A stretch of 64,000 nt of DNA from Halobacterium noricense. GTDB lineage: Archaea; Halobacteriota; Halobacteria; Halobacteriales; Halobacteriaceae. Under the pieces are notes generated by a model. That model was given only the letters and a program-made list of their open reading frames with translations. It was not told the origin of the DNA and did not search any database. How positions within the stretch are numbered: the stretch's first letter is position 1; every line of letters starts with the position of its first letter. The translations under genes and the position numbers were made by a program. This document shows, piece by piece, positions 62,023 through 64,000 of the stretch. Location of the stretch: assembly GCF_021233435.1 (NCBI RefSeq), contig NZ_CP089468.1, forward strand, positions 496,001 through 560,000, read 5' to 3'.

Positions 62023-62063
62023 CTCATAGGAAAACTAAAGGAACGACCCGGCAAGATTCGCGT

Positions 62064-63218
62064 ATGGACTTCAGCCTCAGCGACGAACAGCGCCAAATCA
62101 AGGAGATGGTCTCTGACTTCGTCGACGAGGAAGTGATTCCGCGCGCCGCGGACATCGACCACGACGACGAGTTCCCGCGGGACCTGATCGAGGAGATGAG
62201 CGACCTCGGCCTGATGGGGATGCCGTTTTCCGAGGAGTACGACGGCGCGGGCCTGGACTACCACTCCTACGCCATCGCGCTCGAAGAGCTCTCCCGGGGG
62301 AGCGGCGGACTCGGCACGGTCGTCGCGGCGCACACGAGCCTCGCGGGGAACATGCTCTACCAGTACGGGGACGACGACCAGAAGGCCGAGTACCTCGCGG
62401 CGATGAACCGCGGCGACGACATCGGCGCGTTCGCGCTCTCGGAGGCGGGTGCGGGCTCGGACGTTCCGTCGATGGAGACGACTGCCGAACGTGCCAGCGG
62501 GCACGCAGGCGACGAGTACGTGATAAACGGCGAGAAGCTCTGGATTTCGAACGGGAGCGTCGCGGACACGCTTACGCTGTTCGCGAAGACCGACCCCGAC
62601 GCCGGCCACCGTGGCATCTCGTCGTTCGTCGTGCGCCCCGACGAGGACGACGGCTTCCACGTCGAGGGCACGGAGGACAAGCTCGGCGACAAGGGCTGTC
62701 CGACCGCGGAACTGCGCTTCGACGACATGCGAATCCCCGCGGACCGCCTGCTCGGCGAGGAAGGCGAGGGCTTCCAGCAGGCACTCGAAACGCTGAACGG
62801 CGGCCGCATCACCATCGCCGCGCGCTCCATCGGGCTGGCGCGCGCAGCCCTCGACGACAGCCTCACGTACGCGCAGGCCCGCGAGCAGTTCGACCAACCC
62901 ATCAGCGACTTCCAGGCGATTCAGCACAAGCTCGCGGACATGGACACGAAGATTCAGTCCGCGAAGCTGCTGATGCACCGCGCCGCGGACAAGAAGATGC
63001 GCGGCGAGGACTTCGTCAAGGACGCCGCGCAGGCCAAACTCTACGCCTCCGAAATCAGCCGGGAGGTCACCAACGAGGGCATCCAAATTCACGGCGGCTA
63101 CGGCTACACGAAGGACTTCGCGGTCGAACGCTACTACCGGGACGCGAAGCTCAACGAAATCTACGAGGGCACCAGCGAGGTACTCCGAAATACGATCGCG
63201 CAGCGGCTGTTGAAGTAG
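62064..63218 (+). CDS. acyl-CoA dehydrogenase
   Basis: A 384-residue FAD enzyme introducing the alpha-beta double bond of acyl-CoA. FALSEAGAGSDV is the FAD/substrate signature, LWISNGSVADTLTLFAK and EDKLGDKGCPTAELRFDDM follow, and QIHGGYGYTKDFAVERYYRD precedes the catalytic Glu in NEIYEGTSEV. Length and motifs match short- or branched-chain acyl-CoA dehydrogenases; the chain-length preference is not readable. ATG 62064 is about 30 nt after a GAAAACTAAAGG box, so the mRNA is probably leaderless. The stop is 4 nt from the convergent membrane-protein stop. Confidence 0.93.
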   Translation: MDFSLSDEQRQIKEMVSDFVDEEVIPRAADIDHDDEFPRDLIEEMSDLGLMGMPFSEEYDGAGLDYHSYAIALEELSRGSGGLGTVVAAHTSLAGNMLYQYGDDDQKAEYLAAMNRGDDIGAFALSEAGAGSDVPSMETTAERASGHAGDEYVINGEKLWISNGSVADTLTLFAKTDPDAGHRGISSFVVRPDEDDGFHVEGTEDKLGDKGCPTAELRFDDMRIPADRLLGEEGEGFQQALETLNGGRITIAARSIGLARAALDDSLTYAQAREQFDQPISDFQAIQHKLADMDTKIQSAKLLMHRAADKKMRGEDFVKDAAQAKLYASEISREVTNEGIQIHGGYGYTKDFAVERYYRDAKLNEIYEGTSEVLRNTIAQRLLK

Positions 63219-63222
63219 CGGA

Positions 63223-64000
63223 CTACTCCTGCTGGATTCGCAGCGGCTGGCGCTCGCCGTACGTGAGCGTGCGCCAGAGCCACTCCATCGGCCCGAAGCG
63301 GAACTGTCGTAGCCAGAGCATCGAGAGGGCGGCCTGCACGACCCAGATGGCGGCGACGATGCCGAGCGCTTCGAACCGGGTTACGCGGCCGAACAGCCGG
63401 AGGCCGTGCCCGTAGAAAATCCACGTGGCGAGCAGGCTCTGGAGGAGGTAGTTGCTGAAGGCGGTGCGGCCGGTGCCCGCCAGCGTGCGCGTCAGCACGC
63501 CGTCGGGTCGTCGCTGCGCGTACAGCATGACGAGCGCGACGTACGCGCCGGCGAGCGGGAGGCTCCCCCAGTAGTTGAACTGCCGCCAGAGCAGGCCCGC
63601 GGCCGGGGTCCAGTTGCTGGCTTCGACGTACCAGACGCCGGCGAGCACGACTGCGAGCCCGGTGACGCCGCCGGCTGCCGCGAGTCGCCGGTAGAATCGC
63701 CGCGAGCGGTCGTTCGTCAGCACGCCCCACTCGAACAGCGCCATCCCGAGCAGCATCGACCCGCTCACGCGCCACCCCGTCGACGCGAGGTAGCCGGCCG
63801 TCTGGCGCTCGAACGCGGTCGGCACGCGGTGGGCCATCTGTGCGAGCCAGCCGCTCCGGTACGTCTCGACTTCCGTGCGGAGCGCTGCCTCGGCCGGCTG
63901 CCACGTCTGCGCGAACGCCGAGAGGTCCGCGAACAGTACGGACAGCACCTGCGTCGCGGACGGCACGACGAGCAGGCCGAGCCCGAGCACCGCTTGCCGC
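63223..64000 (-). CDS. DUF418-type membrane protein, partial (5' end beyond window)
   Basis: At least 259 residues of the C-terminal part are present and the start is off the right edge. About seven hydrophobic segments are visible. The GTGRTAFSNYLLQSLLATWIFY segment and the C-terminal QFRFGPMEWLWRTLTYGERQP block are diagnostic of the DUF418 family of bacterial and archaeal membrane proteins, whose function is unknown. It converges on the acyl-CoA dehydrogenase gene. Confidence 0.85.
   Translation of the reverse strand, partial: RQAVLGLGLLVVPSATQVLSVLFADLSAFAQTWQPAEAALRTEVETYRSGWLAQMAHRVPTAFERQTAGYLASTGWRVSGSMLLGMALFEWGVLTNDRSRRFYRRLAAAGGVTGLAVVLAGVWYVEASNWTPAAGLLWRQFNYWGSLPLAGAYVALVMLYAQRRPDGVLTRTLAGTGRTAFSNYLLQSLLATWIFYGHGLRLFGRVTRFEALGIVAAIWVVQAALSMLWLRQFRFGPMEWLWRTLTYGERQPLRIQQE

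Overview
The window is chromosomal DNA of a halophilic archaeon (class Halobacteria). The evidence is high GC, strongly acidic proteins (Asp/Glu-rich and Lys-poor), TATA elements about 25-30 nt before start codons with little or no leader, an archaeal-lipid gene set (glycerol-1-phosphate dehydrogenase, geranylgeranyl reductase, squalene/phytoene synthase), the KH/beta-CASP factor FttA, and haloarchaeal fusions (PurN-AICARFT, FolC-FolP). The genus cannot be fixed from this sequence. I see no rRNA, tRNA or CRISPR array.

Layout. 1-830: the 3' end of a RelE-type toxin and a frame-broken ORF (accessory scar). 830-6630: purine and folate synthesis (purB, purN-purH fusion, folC-folP fusion). 6630-12300: glycosyltransferase, small membrane protein, M48 protease, flippase-like membrane protein, glycerol-1-phosphate dehydrogenase, epimerase. 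12390-18580: glutamate synthase and prolyl-tRNA synthetase. 18760-25970: Bat-type HTH regulator, small proteins, fttA, endonuclease III, DUF371, coiled-coil protein. 26080-29050: SppA peptidase, DUF373, diphthine-ammonia ligase. 29200-34805: semi-phosphorylative Entner-Doudoroff cluster (gluconate dehydratase, KDPG aldolase, glucose dehydrogenase, and a GfcR-type regulator translationally coupled to gdh), with a MoaD-like and a HAD gene inside. 35220-42890: monothiol glutaredoxin, ModE-like regulator, complete pstSCAB-phoU operon, and a divergent AbrB-PhoU regulator. 42990-49530: PAPS-reductase-like protein, then an aldo/keto reductase and a geranylgeranyl reductase bracketed by inverted copies of a dispersed repeat, then 2-oxoacid:ferredoxin oxidoreductase (korAB). 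49800-54240: flavin reductase-like, Nudix-like, methylmalonyl-CoA epimerase, SDR, methylmalonyl-CoA mutase large subunit. 54290-64000: acetyltransferases, LolA-like protein, acetyl-CoA synthetase, squalene/phytoene synthase, acyl-CoA dehydrogenase, and a partial DUF418-type membrane protein.

Metabolically the genes describe a heterotroph that degrades glucose by the haloarchaeal Entner-Doudoroff route. It oxidises 2-oxoacids with ferredoxin and uses acetate, acyl-CoA and propionyl/methylmalonyl-CoA. It takes up phosphate with a Pst transporter.

The most unusual layer is a set of small palindromic elements. A nearly identical 61-nt unit lies in the same reading frame inside two unrelated genes (endonuclease III and an acetyltransferase). 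A tandem paralogue of the acetyltransferase lacks the insert. Similar perfect stems (7-9 bp, 3-4 nt loops) sit in-frame in acetyl-CoA synthetase, in a chain of four across the gluconate dehydratase stop codon, in a large inverted-repeat pair after two genes, and just upstream of two promoters. They look like a family of miniature palindromic elements that tolerates, and perhaps exploits, insertion into coding sequence.
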